Shown here one piece after another: positions 33,172 to 45,076 of a DNA stretch of 64,000 bases. The translations under genes were made by a program, and so were the position numbers. The notes under the pieces are model-generated. The model was not told where the DNA came from. It searched no databases and saw only the letters and a program-made list of their open reading frames with translations. The stretch lies in contig JAPQWV010000408.1 of the NCBI GenBank assembly GCA_027422505.1, forward strand, positions 310,001-374,000, given 5' to 3'. Every line of letters starts with the position of its first letter. Within the stretch, counting starts at the first letter, position 1. The stretch comes from Craterostigma plantagineum. Its lineage: Eukaryota > Streptophyta > Magnoliopsida > Lamiales > Linderniaceae.

Positions 33172-33793
33172 TCATGATACGATGCAAGAGTTTGGATTTT
33201 CCTCGGCGCAGCTGTACACGTGGTAATACTGCTGTGGGTAATAATAAGGATGATTAATAATGTAACACTTATTCTGATTATGATTATCTTCTGATTTTCC
33301 CTTGCAATCATCGCCTTCCTTATTCTTCTTCTTGCCATCGCCGCCGCCGTCTTTTGATGGGCCGACGGTTAATATCTCGGCGCGGGGCCAACATTTTCTC
33401 AGTTTCTTGACAACCTCAAACGGATCAACATCGCCTATGACAGTTAGCTTATTGTCATTCATGTCCATTGCTAGAGACGTTACCCCTGATGATGAAACGC
33501 CATAGATTAATTAATTAAATTACCAGCAGATAATAATATGTAATAACGTGTATATAATAAAATTATATCTATATTAATATATTATGTATTACCAGAGAGG
33601 CCTGAGACTGCCTTCATTGCCTTTTGCTTCTCTTTCTTGTCATGAATCTGAAGCTTCAACACCACTTTCTGCAATTATAAATAACATGAGAAAAAAAAAT
33701 GATCATATCAAAGATATTATTTGCAAAGATCTCTTACTAAAACTGATGCAGGTCGTGAAAGAAATAAGAGGGAGCCCTCACCTTGGACGACAT
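33172..33793 (-). CDS. Heavy-metal-associated isoprenylated plant protein (HIPP)
   Basis: Three exons (33793-33782, 33668-33593, 33485-33172) give 133 residues; the first exon encodes only MSSK. The HMA fold is recognisable as [20 protein letters not shown], then [19 protein letters not shown] and VVKKLRKCW. The metal-binding CXXC pair expected in the first loop is absent: it is replaced by HDKKEKQK. The linker is Lys/Gly/Asp-rich, followed by a Tyr-rich stretch. The protein ends in CIVS, a CaaX farnesylation motif, so membrane attachment is likely. Loss of CXXC with retention of CaaX occurs in some HIPP clades, and such proteins may serve as interaction platforms instead of metal carriers. 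Confidence 0.92.
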
Positions 33794-33809
33794 GTCAGAG
33801 AAAGAAGCT

Positions 33810-33829
33810 GAGAGAGAGAGAGAGAGAGA
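33810..33829. repeat. Short (GA)n tract in the HIPP leader
   Basis: About ten GA units on the plus strand (CT on the HIPP coding strand) lie just upstream of the HIPP start codon, a common feature of plant 5' leaders. Confidence 0.85.
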
Positions 33830-34781
33830 CCAACTATGGGCTATAAAGAACAAAAGGAATATTTAGTTTGAAGAAGGGTATTGGAAATGGATGGATCCTT
33901 GATTTATTCTCATGTTGATATTCCTACCTCCACAGTCCACATTATGATTGTATACACACACAATAATAGAAAAATTGTATTTCAAAGTTTATATTAATCC
34001 CAGTCCTAGATTTGCGTTACAAGGAATTAAGATTCTAAAGTTTAGATATACCTAACACTACTAATGAGGGTTTGATGGTGTAATGAAACATATGTTGCAC
34101 AGAGATGGAGCAGCACAATTCCCCCGTTTTTTCCTCTTTAATGTTGCGGTCCAAAACAGAGGGAAAAAAAGCCCAGCAGTGAAATAATAATGAAAGCCCA
34201 ATAAATATTTAACGAGCATTTTGCTCCCCCACGCGGGACTAAAATCATTTCATTATGGTTAACTAAATCGTATGTCTTCTTTTAACACATGATTATCATA
34301 GATGAATGTTGTGAGGAACGAACGTTGTCAACACGCAAGACAACGTTATTCAATGTCACTATTTACAATGGATTCCAGTTTCATACGCAAAAAGTTGGAT
34401 CGCAGTTATATTGGTAAATATTTATACCTTTTTTACCATAAGCAGAAAGGCAAATGATATCCACTATTTTAAGTGTTTTTATCATCACTATCCACGGAAG
34501 AAGAAACAAATGGAGCCTACAAATATTATTCACGAGTTCGTAAAAAGAGATGCAATATGTTTGTTCAATCCTTAAAATATTTAGTTGTGTCGTTATATAT
34601 TAGAATAGAATATACATTTCCACCTGTCTGCAATATGTTCATTCCATTCTTTTTCTTTTCTGCTCTGTTTTTTTTTTCCTCCTCCTTTTTCCCTCTTTAA
34701 TTAATATCTTCATTACTACCCACACAACCATCTCTTCAGTTTCCTTCAACAGTCCCACAACAAGCTTTTTAGATCTAACCC
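33830..34781. other. Intergenic, divergent promoter region
   Basis: This lies between the HIPP gene (-) and the DUF604 gene (+), so it should hold both promoters. It is AT-rich with a T/C-rich tract at 34640-34697. I see no transposon or RNA gene. Confidence 0.45.
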
Positions 34782-34823
34782 ATGAATGCGAAGGAGCTGT
34801 CGGTGACTTCGTATGCCGTTTAG
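34782..34823 (+). other. Upstream ORF, 13 codons, in the DUF604 leader
   Basis: ATG at 34782 opens a 13-residue frame (MNAKELSVTSYAV) closed by TAG at 34821-34823, 114 bp before the main start at 34938. If the transcript starts upstream of it, it could reduce translation of the main frame. Transcript start is unknown. Confidence 0.4.
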
Positions 34824-34937
34824 CTTCTGGTGAAAAAGATCCAATTTTTATTTCTATCTTTCTCCTCTGCTTCTGGGTTTTGTTTTCTTGGTTCTTCTTC
34901 TCTCTGGACCAGAAATAGAAAAAAAAAAAAGAAGAAA

Positions 34938-37012
34938 ATGAAGGCTCAGAGTAATGGTGATAAGTACCTATGGGAATCCCTTAAGCCTAAGTCCAAGGAT
35001 TGTCTCGTTTCTTCACACGCACGAGGTAACAACACTTGTTGTAGCAGTAACAGTAGCAGCAGTAATAAATCCCTACCTAAGCTGATGATATGGTTAATCC
35101 TATTTCTTTCGGCGACGTACGTCGTCTACACACTCAATCTCCTCTCTTCTTCACACGCTTCTTGCAACGATGACGGCGACGATATGTTTAAATTCAACGA
35201 TCTTCGCCTAACCCAAGCTTCGGACCATTCAACGCCGGCGGTCGGAGATGGACATCAAGAACTGAATCCAACTGGGCTGGAACACGTAGTCTTTGGCATT
35301 GCAGCTTCGTCCAAGCTGTGGAATCAGAGAAAAGAGTACATTAAGCTATGGTGGAAGCCGCGAATGCGAGGAACTGTTTGGCTAGACAACCCAGTCAAGA
35401 CTTACAAGAACGAGTCCCTTTCCTTGCCCGAAGTTAGGACTTCCTCGGACACCTCACGCTTTCCTTACAAGAACAAACAGGGCCATCGATCGGCGATTAG
35501 GATATCGAGAATCGTTTCTGAGACTCTAAGGTTAGGCGGGCTTCGCAACAACAACGTGAGGTGGTTCGTGATGGGAGACGACGACACTGTGTTTGTGACT
35601 GAAAATCTTGTGAGGATCTTGAGGAAGTATGACCATAGGCAGTATTATTACATTGGGAGCTTGAGCGAAAGCCATTTGCAGAACATATACTTCTCTTACG
35701 GCATGGCTTATGGCGGCGGTGGTTTCGCCATAAGTTATCCGTTGGCTAAGGCTCTTGAGAAGATGCAAGATAGGTGCATACATAGATATCCAGGATTGTA
35801 CGGCTCTGACGATAGAATGCAAGCTTGTATGGCTGAGTTAGGCGTCCCGTTGACCAAGGAACTTGGATTCCATCAGGTAAAAATTGAATCTTTTTTTCTT
35901 TTCCCATGATTTTTTTCTGGTTTTTTTAGATGCTCTAGCCCTTTTGTTACTTGCATTGCATGGAATAAGTTGATGATTTGCTTGAGCTTTTCTTACAGAC
36001 TATGGCCAAAAGAATGTATGACAATGCTTCTTGGTCTTTCTTACAACATGCTTTAACATCATGTTTTCTTTCTTTTCTGCTTTGTCACAATGCAGTACGA
36101 TGTTTATGGAGATCTATTTGGGCTATTAGCGTCTCACCCCATCGCACCATTGGTTTCTCTCCATCACTTAGACGTGGTCGAACCCATATTCCCAAACCTA
36201 ACGAGGGTTCAAGCGCTAAAGAGGCTCAAAGCCCCCATGGAGCTCGACTCCTCGGGACTTATGCAGCAGTCAATTTGCTACCACAAGGCGAACGAATGGA
36301 CGCTGTCTGTGTCCTGGGGATTCGCTGTCCAGATATTTCGAGGGGTTTTGTCCCCTCGGGAAATCGAAATGCCTTCGCGAACGTTCTTGAATTGGTACAG
36401 AAGGGCTGACTACACCGCGTATGCTTTCAACACGAGGCCCGTGATGAGAAACCCTTGTCAGAAACCCTTCGTTTTCTATCTTTCGAAGGCGGGAATTGAA
36501 GATCAGACGAATTTGACTCGCACGGCGTATGAAAGGCATCGACTTTCTTCTCGTCCAGCTTGTAAATGGAAGATGGCTGACCCTAATGGGATTGAGAGGG
36601 TGGAGGTTTATAAGAAGGCAGATCCACATTTGTGGGATAGGGTAAGCCTCTCTTCTCTTAACTTTTTTCGCAATCTTTACTGTTCGCATGATTCTTGATT
36701 ATATGGTCAGAAAAAAATTAGTATAAAAAGGTGACGTTAAACACGCACAATAGCATAGAAATTGCATTAAAGGTCAACGTGATGCTTAGTTTTAAATCTT
36801 GAGGTTTTGTACCATAATACTAAGTCACCGACTAACAATAAAGAAATGGGGAGTTAGGACATAACGTGGAACATCTTGATTATGATCTTGAATTTTTATT
36901 TTTTTGGCAGTCTCCGAGAAGAAACTGTTGCAGGGTATTGAGCTCGGAAAGTCAAAGGTTGGTTTTGGAGGTGGGATTATGCAGGGAAGGCGAGGTTGCT
37001 GAAGTTGTATAA
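34938..37012 (+). CDS. DUF604 Fringe-like glycosyltransferase
   Basis: Three exons (34938-35876, 36096-36641, 36911-37012) give 528 residues. The frame is open upstream to 34830 but with no ATG, so 34938 is the start. A cytosolic tail of about 48 residues is followed by one membrane segment (LMIWLILFLSATYVVYTLNLL), a type II Golgi topology. The catalytic region contains VRWFVMGDDDTVFV; the DDD motif coordinates the metal and nucleotide sugar in Fringe/beta-1,3-glycosyltransferase (GT31-like) proteins. GGGGFAISYPLAKAL and LYGSDDRMQACMAELG are typical of the plant DUF604 group. The donor and acceptor are unknown. It converges on GC6 with 365 bp between the stops. Confidence 0.9.
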
Positions 37013-37377
37013 ATTTTTAACAATATAATATTTAGTAAATTTAGTTGCCTTGTGCTATGATGGTGCTTTTATGTGTTTGTTTATTATAGTATAGCTGTTA
37101 ATTCTCACGCCTTCACGTCATCATCTTGTAGCAGTTTTCTTGTTGAGTTCTCACTTGGGGACCAATAATTTGCGGAAATTCAAATGCTTTTTATTTATCT
37201 CCCAACGTCTCTCTTGTCGGTGGAGATAAACTAACTGCCTTTAGTTGTCCTAACAACAACGACTTGATTATTAGACGGTGATTTAATAAGTTCAACGAAA
37301 TATGTTTGACCAAATTGATTGAGGACCCGTGATTTAATAAATTACCAGAAAAAGAAAAGAAGAAAAAAGAGAGAACC

Positions 37378-40300
37378 TCACTCATCATCATCATCCTCCT
37401 CCTCCTCTTGTGCCAAATCATCTCCAATGCCTTCAAGCAACTTGTCCACGTCATCACCCAACTCAGTTAACCTCGTACTAAGCTTCTCCACCTTACTCTG
37501 TTCTTGTCCAAGACAAACCAGCAGATCGTTCAACTCTGCTTCACTCTCCCTCTGAGCTTCTTCTCTCGCCTCAGCTTTTATGGCTTCAATATCGGGCAAA
37601 GGCACAGCCCCGCCGTTCTTCAACGCTCTTATCTCACGTTCGAGCTGGAAATTCGTCTGCTCGAGGCTATTGTAAGCAGACGATAAGCTCTCAAGATCAG
37701 ATTCAAGCTTGTGGGCTAGCTTCTGCTGATTCGAAGCCTCTTGTTCTACCTTCGACTTCTCTGCCTTGAGTGTTTCCATTCTTTCTTTCGCCTCGTGCAA
37801 GTCTCTACGTAGCGTGTCGATCATGACCCTGTCTGAAGCATTGCTGGCTCTGTTCTCTAGCTGGGGTTCGTGGGCCCCACCCGTCTTAGTGAGGTCCTCA
37901 GCTAGGGCAACGTTTCGAGTCAAAAGGTCCTTGAGAGTCGGAGAAAAGTATAAAAGCCACAGAAAGTTAAGATGTTAAGGCTTAAGAATCACAGTTTTTT
38001 GTATTATAGATGTTGAGTCGAGAAAAATTACCTGTATCTCAAGGCATTGCTTCTCCACGAAAGATTTCAGTCTTCTGATGTAATCTTTATCGCTTTCTCC
38101 CGTATTCTGCTCGAGTTCTGCTGGGACAACAGCCACCTGGTTCATGGGACGGCTGTAAATTTCGACGATTCTTTCTCTAATGGTCTTCTCGACAGTCTTA
38201 ATGAATTCGACGAACTGAGGATCAAGAGCCATCGCTAGCATTGGATGATGATCTTCGTTTCTCAGTTCAAGGGCTTCACTTTCGTTCACGTCTTCAATCT
38301 CAGACATGCTTGCAGAGGCAGATCGAGCCAGCGGTTGTTTTCTTGTAATCGTTGGATCTGTGGACCCAAAGGCTAAGCTCTTCTGCATTTCGTCGAACTT
38401 CAGAAAGAACGAAGTTAGCCCAACTTTTTGACTTATGGCATCGACGATGCTGAAAGCGTTCTTTCCGCTGTCGCTGCATTCGTTGAATATGGCACACTCT
38501 CCCAAAAGTGCTGCAGATAATCCTCTTACAAGAGCAGTTGTGTTCTTATCTGAGATTAACTCGAGTAAGTATGTGAGGTGAGGACGTGGTTCGAGGAAGC
38601 ACTGAACAGCACTGGGACAATTATGGAGCCAAACAATTAGCAGCTTTAGGATTATCGGCTGTACATAGATTGGGTCAGATGCGCCCGCTTTTCCGTCTTT
38701 ATTCGTGGATGAAGACATTGTGAGGTACTTCACCAAACGGTGCATTAGGGGCTCGGTGCCTCCCAATAATGAGGGTGCTTCGACTTCGATTTGTAAAACC
38801 TGTAGAAGCTTTATTGTGGCTGCTCTTTTCGGAATTGAAAGAAAATAGAAGAAAAATTACGAAAACAAGCAAAGGGGCGACACACCTTCTCATTGCCTCG
38901 AGTATGATCCTTCAATACGTGGGATAGGACACTTGAAGCTCTGCAGCAACTCTGCATATAAAACAAGAGACATAAGAGAAGTTTGTAGATACCAACTAAA
39001 ATGAGCAGTACTACCTCAAAATTGCCATCATTTTCAGTTGGCGACATTCCTTGCAACAGAATACTGCAAAAAAAAAAAAAAGTCATGGCACTCTAAAATC
39101 CTCATCTAAACCTTAAATAACTGAGAGATGTTGAGAAACTGTACCCAAGTTTACCTTCCAAACGACCGGTCAACATCCTCCACAAGAGGAGCAACATTGC
39201 TTGTGGGTGGTTGTGAAACCAAAGTTGAAGAAAGCATCGCTTGACCGTCTGGATTTCCCTGTTTTAAGGTCATATCATGAAAGATAGGAATCAAAGATGA
39301 ATAGTAAGTCACAGAAGTAACTATCCAATACTCTGAAGATGGTTGGTTGCACTTCAAACAAGAAAATAATTCACTGAAGGAACAATTTCAGTTCGTTTTT
39401 TGTAAGTAGCATCTATTGGTCCAATTGAATTAGCTGACTGACCAAGTGAGCTATGCCAATGTTGCAAGTTATACGAACCTCACAAAAGCTCTTAAATACA
39501 TGGTCTGCTGCTGCAACCTCCTGCGTACTAGAAGTTCGCAGAATAATGCTTAGTATAGCATTCAGAGCAGGCTGAGTACGAGGATCATCTCCAAGTACTT
39601 TCTTCGCCAAGGCATCACGGTTTTTAGGATGATCAGCGACAAGATCACCAATGCATCTGAGGGCCTAAAAAACTCCAATATGTCAATTTAAGTTCCAAAA
39701 AAAATCATGCCAAAAACTGGTTCAAGGAACAATTTTGATATTATTAATCACCATTTTATTTCTCAAATAAAATTATGCATCAGAATCGACTAGTAAATCA
39801 GATATGTGTTCTGTTTTATCCATAAAATTTGTTGCAAGAAATTCCAGGTAGAATGCCATTTCCAAAGCCAACGAAAAGTGGAATAATAAAGGACGCAGCA
39901 TACCATGCAACGGACAGCAACTGGAGCCCATTGGCTCTCAACTCCAAGCACTAAGAGATGATCGATTATATTTTTCTACAATCGTACGGGATATTAGTGA
40001 GTAAAGAAAAATATGTACATCAAAGTAAACATTTTGCCAAACAAACATATACTTGACCTTCAAATTATCTATCAAAGGAATATATGAGCTTGGATGTACC
40101 TGAACCAAGGCTGTTTTATTTGCCAACGCATTGGAGTCTTTAGTAGTATCAGTTTGAGGACCTCCATAAAGTAATGAGTTTATCGTGTCCAAACCACTGA
40201 TTAAATTTACTGTCTACTGGCCAACAATAATGGAAAAAAATTATAGAAAAACATGAATTATTGAATGGGATTACATGCAAGAGATAAGGACGGAAGTTTG

Positions 40301-42739
40301 TTTAACCTTTTGCTGTGTGAACTTATAAGTCCTTCCCCGAAGCTGCAAAATTGATATCAATGGATCAAAGCCCACTGTCTCCCTAAGCAATACCTACAAC
40401 ACTTGCGGATGAGCTCAGTTAGTGAAAATGCTATCCACCTGACTCATTAGTTAATGTATGAACATAATAAGGACCAAAAAACCTGATTGGAGGTACTTCT
40501 GCGGATAAGGTTGTTCAACAGTTCCAGACAGTCCTATTAGCAGTACCAATGATCAGAATTACGCGAAGATATCATGTTGAAAGACTAATCAATGCAAACT
40601 ATAGGGTTATTGGGAATAAAGGGTATTAAAATGTTTCTGGGCTATCTACAGATCACCTAAAGGGTATTAGTCAGGTCAAGAAGTCACAAACAGATAAACT
40701 GAGGACAACTTAAATGAACAAAAATAGGAAAACGTTTTCTGTCTGACGAAACAGTAGTCATTATTGATATTAGAGGATATATAAGCACCTGGACAACAAC
40801 ACCACCTTCAGAACCTCCTTCCTCTTTGATGATGCTAAAAATCTTCTCAAAAGCACCCTCAAAGACTACAATTTTTTGAATTTCCTGGATGCAAAAACCC
40901 AAAATACAGCGACGAAAAATGATGAAACAGGATCAGGAAATCATGTAACCACGGAATTTTGATTATGGAGAGTTCAAGACTTTTGCCGGTAAAAATCACC
41001 TCAGCTTCACGAGTCAAGTATGTGAGGAGTAGCAACGCCTCATTGCGTATGACCTTGAGAAACTCATTTTTTCAACGACATTAGCGTAATGACAAAGAAA
41101 CGAAAAATCTCACTAAGCTTGCAAACACCATACCTCGCGGTCCATTAGCATATCCATGAGCCGTGTGATGCCACGAGGAATCGTCAATATAGCTTCTTGT
41201 AGCCTGTAAAGAACTCCAAATAATAAACTATAGAATTCCTATTCAAGGTAAATATTTTCCAACTAAAATAAGACAAATATCTACCTATTTTGTGAATTTG
41301 AAAGAAGAGCCGTTAATATCTGCAATGTGTAGTACCGAATATAGAAATCCTCCTCTGACTAGAAAGATATCATATTAGAAGCAACAAAGACAGCCAAACC
41401 ACTTTCATTTCCTTAGAAATCGACGGAAAAAACTTTACCAGCAGACTTAAAAGAAGAGAAATGCTTTCTACTTCTCTAGAGAGCAAATCACTGTTCATTA
41501 GAGAAGGCTGAACCTCATCCTTCGACAATTTTGCATGTGAAATTGGACTTAATGCACTAAGGAAAGTTTCCAGTGCCCCCCGAACCTACATAATTTTTGA
41601 AAGCTTACAAGAATGCACAGATGTGATAGGAAATTAAGGTATATCAATACAAATCAGTTAACTTATGAGCAACTTAAAGGGCACATAATGCACTCCTAGC
41701 GCCAAATACAAGTCCATCCGAAATTTTAGATGAGAATGAGACCAATGAATCAATGATGAATGGAGATGGCTAGGGAATGAGAATTAAATATCTCTGGATA
41801 AAGTTGCAGAATTCTCTCTAACCATTTCAATGTCATCACGTTCCTCCTTCAAGACACTCAGCAACACTGGAAAGCCTATAACAAGATTCAAGAGGAAAAG
41901 GCTTGACATCAAATATCATAAAGTTGAAATGAAGCCAAAAGACTAGTTTTCCCAGTGAGAATGAATGACTAACCCATTGCCCCAAAAGCTAACTGCGCTG
42001 TTTGACTTTCAGCCACAATTGCCTGAAGTTCAACCATGGCATTCCTCCTATCGTCAGCCAGGACACCATTGCTAATCCGATCCAACAAGCGCTCGACATA
42101 ACTATACTTGGAAGCAGTCAAAGCACAAAATTAGTAACTGTGATATCGCTTACCAAGATAATGATATATTACTAATAATTCTAATAGTGGTGATGATAAT
42201 GTATGAGATATAATGCAACACTACAATAAGATCATCAACATCTACATGCTATGGAGTTTGTAAACCGAGATGAAGCATTGCCAAAGCTAAATACTGGGAA
42301 TCCTTGTGAAATCACATTAATCACGAGGTCACCGGGAAAAGTATGAAAAGAAAGAAAAACAATAGAGGCCAAAGAAGCTCCATCAAAATCATATATTTAG
42401 CATAATCTAAATTTAAGGATTAAAGGGACACTGTCCTGCATAATCAATCCACAATTAATCCGTCGAATGCATATCAATAAATTTCTTAAGCACGTTAACA
42501 GAAGCACGAATCCCTTACCTATCATCACTATTGCCCGAGTTATCATTTCGAAATACACGCCCAACAACACCCTGCATAAAAAAATAAATTACCCACGCAA
42601 TTTTAATCAATACACGAACAAGTCGAACCTAAAGAACGACGTAGTTCAATTTAGCATTTTTTTACACCCAAGAAACAGAGTAAAAATCTGTTTCCACCCG
42701 AATGATGACAATCACCTGGTATTTAGAAACAAAATCCAT
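37378..42739 (-). CDS. GC6: Golgin candidate 6 (p115/USO1-like vesicle tether)
   Basis: Twenty coding exons on the minus strand, in order: 42739-42716, 42571-42519, 42101-41974, 41875-41823, 41585-41439, 41358-41285, 41203-41134, 41053-41000, 40884-40789, 40533-40483, 40393-40307, 40213-40100, 39975-39904, 39664-39479, 39258-39155, 39063-39015, 38951-38886, 38799-38032 and 37929-37378. I list 19 blocks with consistent phase; together they give 915 residues, as expected for plant p115 (Arabidopsis GC6/MAG4). The N-terminal half is an armadillo-like head (for example RRNAMVELQAIVAES); the C-terminal 180 residues form a coiled coil ending in an acidic EEEEDDDDE tail like that of p115. Role: tethering ER-derived transport vesicles at the Golgi. 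The first coding exon has only 24 bp. Confidence 0.93.
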
Positions 42740-45076
42740 CTAGCTCCGTCCCAAATTAACTGAGCTGCTTAAACTTCACCAACTGATAAAAAATAAGTGA
42801 CGAGTGTGAAGATGGTCATCAAACAATCCAAAACAACGAATAACAATCTATAACACAGATCGTTGAAGCAATCACCCCATGTTACTGGTAGAAGAAAACT
42901 CACGCAAAACCCGAAATATAAACTTCAGTAGCTACCATTACCCGAGATCGACTGCACAGAGATGGAAAGTGAAGATGAATTGATTTGATTTTGTCGGGTC
43001 AAGATCATAATCTTGAAACTCCTATTAAATCCTGTTCATGACCATTACTTTGTTTATTCATTAATTATTTTAATCCTACATTTCATGACGATATGGGCTA
43101 AGGCCCATTATACATTCCAAGAGTTGGGCCCAGTACCAAGCCACAGGCCCAATATAACTAACGACGATAACACAATACCATTTGGACTAAATCTAGAACA
43201 ACGGTGATGAGGCCAGACCGTACGCCATCACATAAATAATATTTATAAATATGTATTGCAAATATTTATTTATTTTTTTCTTGCAATGGGGTACGAGAAA
43301 CATGAACGTATCATAAGGAAACGAAGGACCACAAGCGTCACAAGTCTTCATCATTTGAAATGAGAGTCTAACAAGATTTTGCAACTTAATGGAACTGTCT
43401 TTATTGTCGCATATAAAAGGGAAGAAAATGCCCCCAATGAATAGATCTTTAATTATAGCCCACATATACCGCTATATATCACGTCGTCAAAGAATTAAAT
43501 GAGAATGCATCTTTTAGGTGAAATGCGGTAAGGATTAAATGAGAACAACATAGATGAATTTCTCAAAAGTAATCGGCATATCTTGTTTGGATAATGAGGA
43601 TTCCCCCATAAATTACCAAGAAAGAAACGTTTATTCAATTTATTGTAATTCACAGGTACATCTTTAAAGGAAATTGCGACGTTTAAAAGTCAACGGCTAT
43701 TATCGAATAGCTAGAAAGAATATGCATAAGGTGGTATACACAAATATCGTTGTTAATCACCGAATATTCTTTACTGAATTAACTTCAATTATTACAACCA
43801 ATTCGTAGTACAATAAATGGGCTTCGGTTGTAACGAGGATAATCCATGGAAGCAAAGTACAGAGACAAAACACATGTTCTAAGTCAACTTGTGTCGATGG
43901 CCTTACGTTGAAGGCACTTATCCAAGGTATTCAAGTAGGTTTATGGTGCACAAAAGATTAAGTTTTAATCCTAGAACTAAGTGATAAAACACATAAAATC
44001 AATTTTTTTTTGTTATCTAGGTAGGGTTTATTAATATTCTTTCTAATGCGATGTAGTCTCTCTTTAGGGTTTTCCTGCGACTCCAATTGAGTATTGTAAA
44101 GGTCACTCTAGTAAAAAAAATTGACGTAAACTTATCATTTCATTCACATGATTGGACGCGAGCAATAGTAATATCACTAAACCACAAATATTGCTCATTA
44201 GTAATTTGTTTTTCCTTATTTAGTAAGTATTATGTATACTACCCCAAGCATATGCTATATATATTAGTTGAGATATATCTTGTTTTCCCATATCGCAATG
44301 CATGCCGTCGTTGTAAGTTTCTTGCTAATTCCGACGATATATAACCTCACCGACAAAAAAATTTACCCTTCACAAATTAATCCAAAACCCGCACGTTCAC
44401 ATTTAATACTATAGTGGTAAGTAAGTCTATATAACAAAATTTTATATTAAGCCAATATTATGATGTTCCGTCGTTTCTTTTCAACTTGCAACTACTTTAT
44501 TTCCCGATAAAACTCCATAACTCTCACATACATGTCATATAGTAACAAATGATGCATCGTCTAAATATACTCCTCCTATTTCATTTACATGTTGTTTAAG
44601 GTTTCTTCACTTATATTAAGAAATAGAATAAAATGTCCAATATACCCCTAATTAATTGCTTAATCCTATTCCATATACTTACTTTCCATTTATTAATTGA
44701 AAATAGTAAAAAAAAGGGGGTAAAACTGGAAATCTAAATATTTGTATTGAAATCTGTAAAACGACATCTAATTAGAAACAAACTTAAAGAGCTAAAACGA
44801 CATGTAAATAAAATCGGAGGGAGTACCGTTTTTGTATGGTCCTTTTCGACTGAGATATGGGGTGAGTAACATCAAAGTGAATAACTTTAAAACTTCACCA
44901 TTAACTGCATTTTGCACATAATGACTCACACGTTTTTAGCACGTAACCTTCAAACTAATTATCCCACATTGGAAAACATTTTTTAATCCCACAAAAGAAA
45001 GAAAACACACACCTTTCCAAGTCTTGTTTAAGATCTTTCTTCGAATAAAAAACAATCTCTTACGTCGATGTAATAA
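42740..45076. other. Intergenic, GC6 promoter to BEL1-like 3' flank
   Basis: The first 250 bp are the GC6 leader and promoter. The rest is AT-rich, with a Stowaway MITE at 44570-44823. No gene or RNA is recognisable; the short open frames show no protein-like composition. Confidence 0.5.
44570..44823. mobile_element. Stowaway-type MITE, 254 bp
   Basis: The left end is CTCCTCCTATTTCATTTACATG and the complement of the right end is CTCCCTCCGATTTTATTTAC, matching the Stowaway (Tc1/mariner) terminal consensus CTCCCTCCGT. TA dinucleotides flank it at 44568-44569 and 44824-44825, the expected target duplication. The interior is AT-rich and non-coding. Confidence 0.88.

Noticed and set aside
34830..34937. 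36-residue N-terminal extension of the DUF604 protein
   Set aside because: The frame is open but its first codon is GTG, with no ATG before 34938. The extension ends in a poly-lysine run from an A-tract. The start at 34938 fits the type II membrane topology.
35978..36409. 143-codon frame overlapping exon 2 of the DUF604 gene
   Set aside because: It is out of frame with the conserved Fringe-like protein and starts in the intron. The exon reading from 36096 matches the family.
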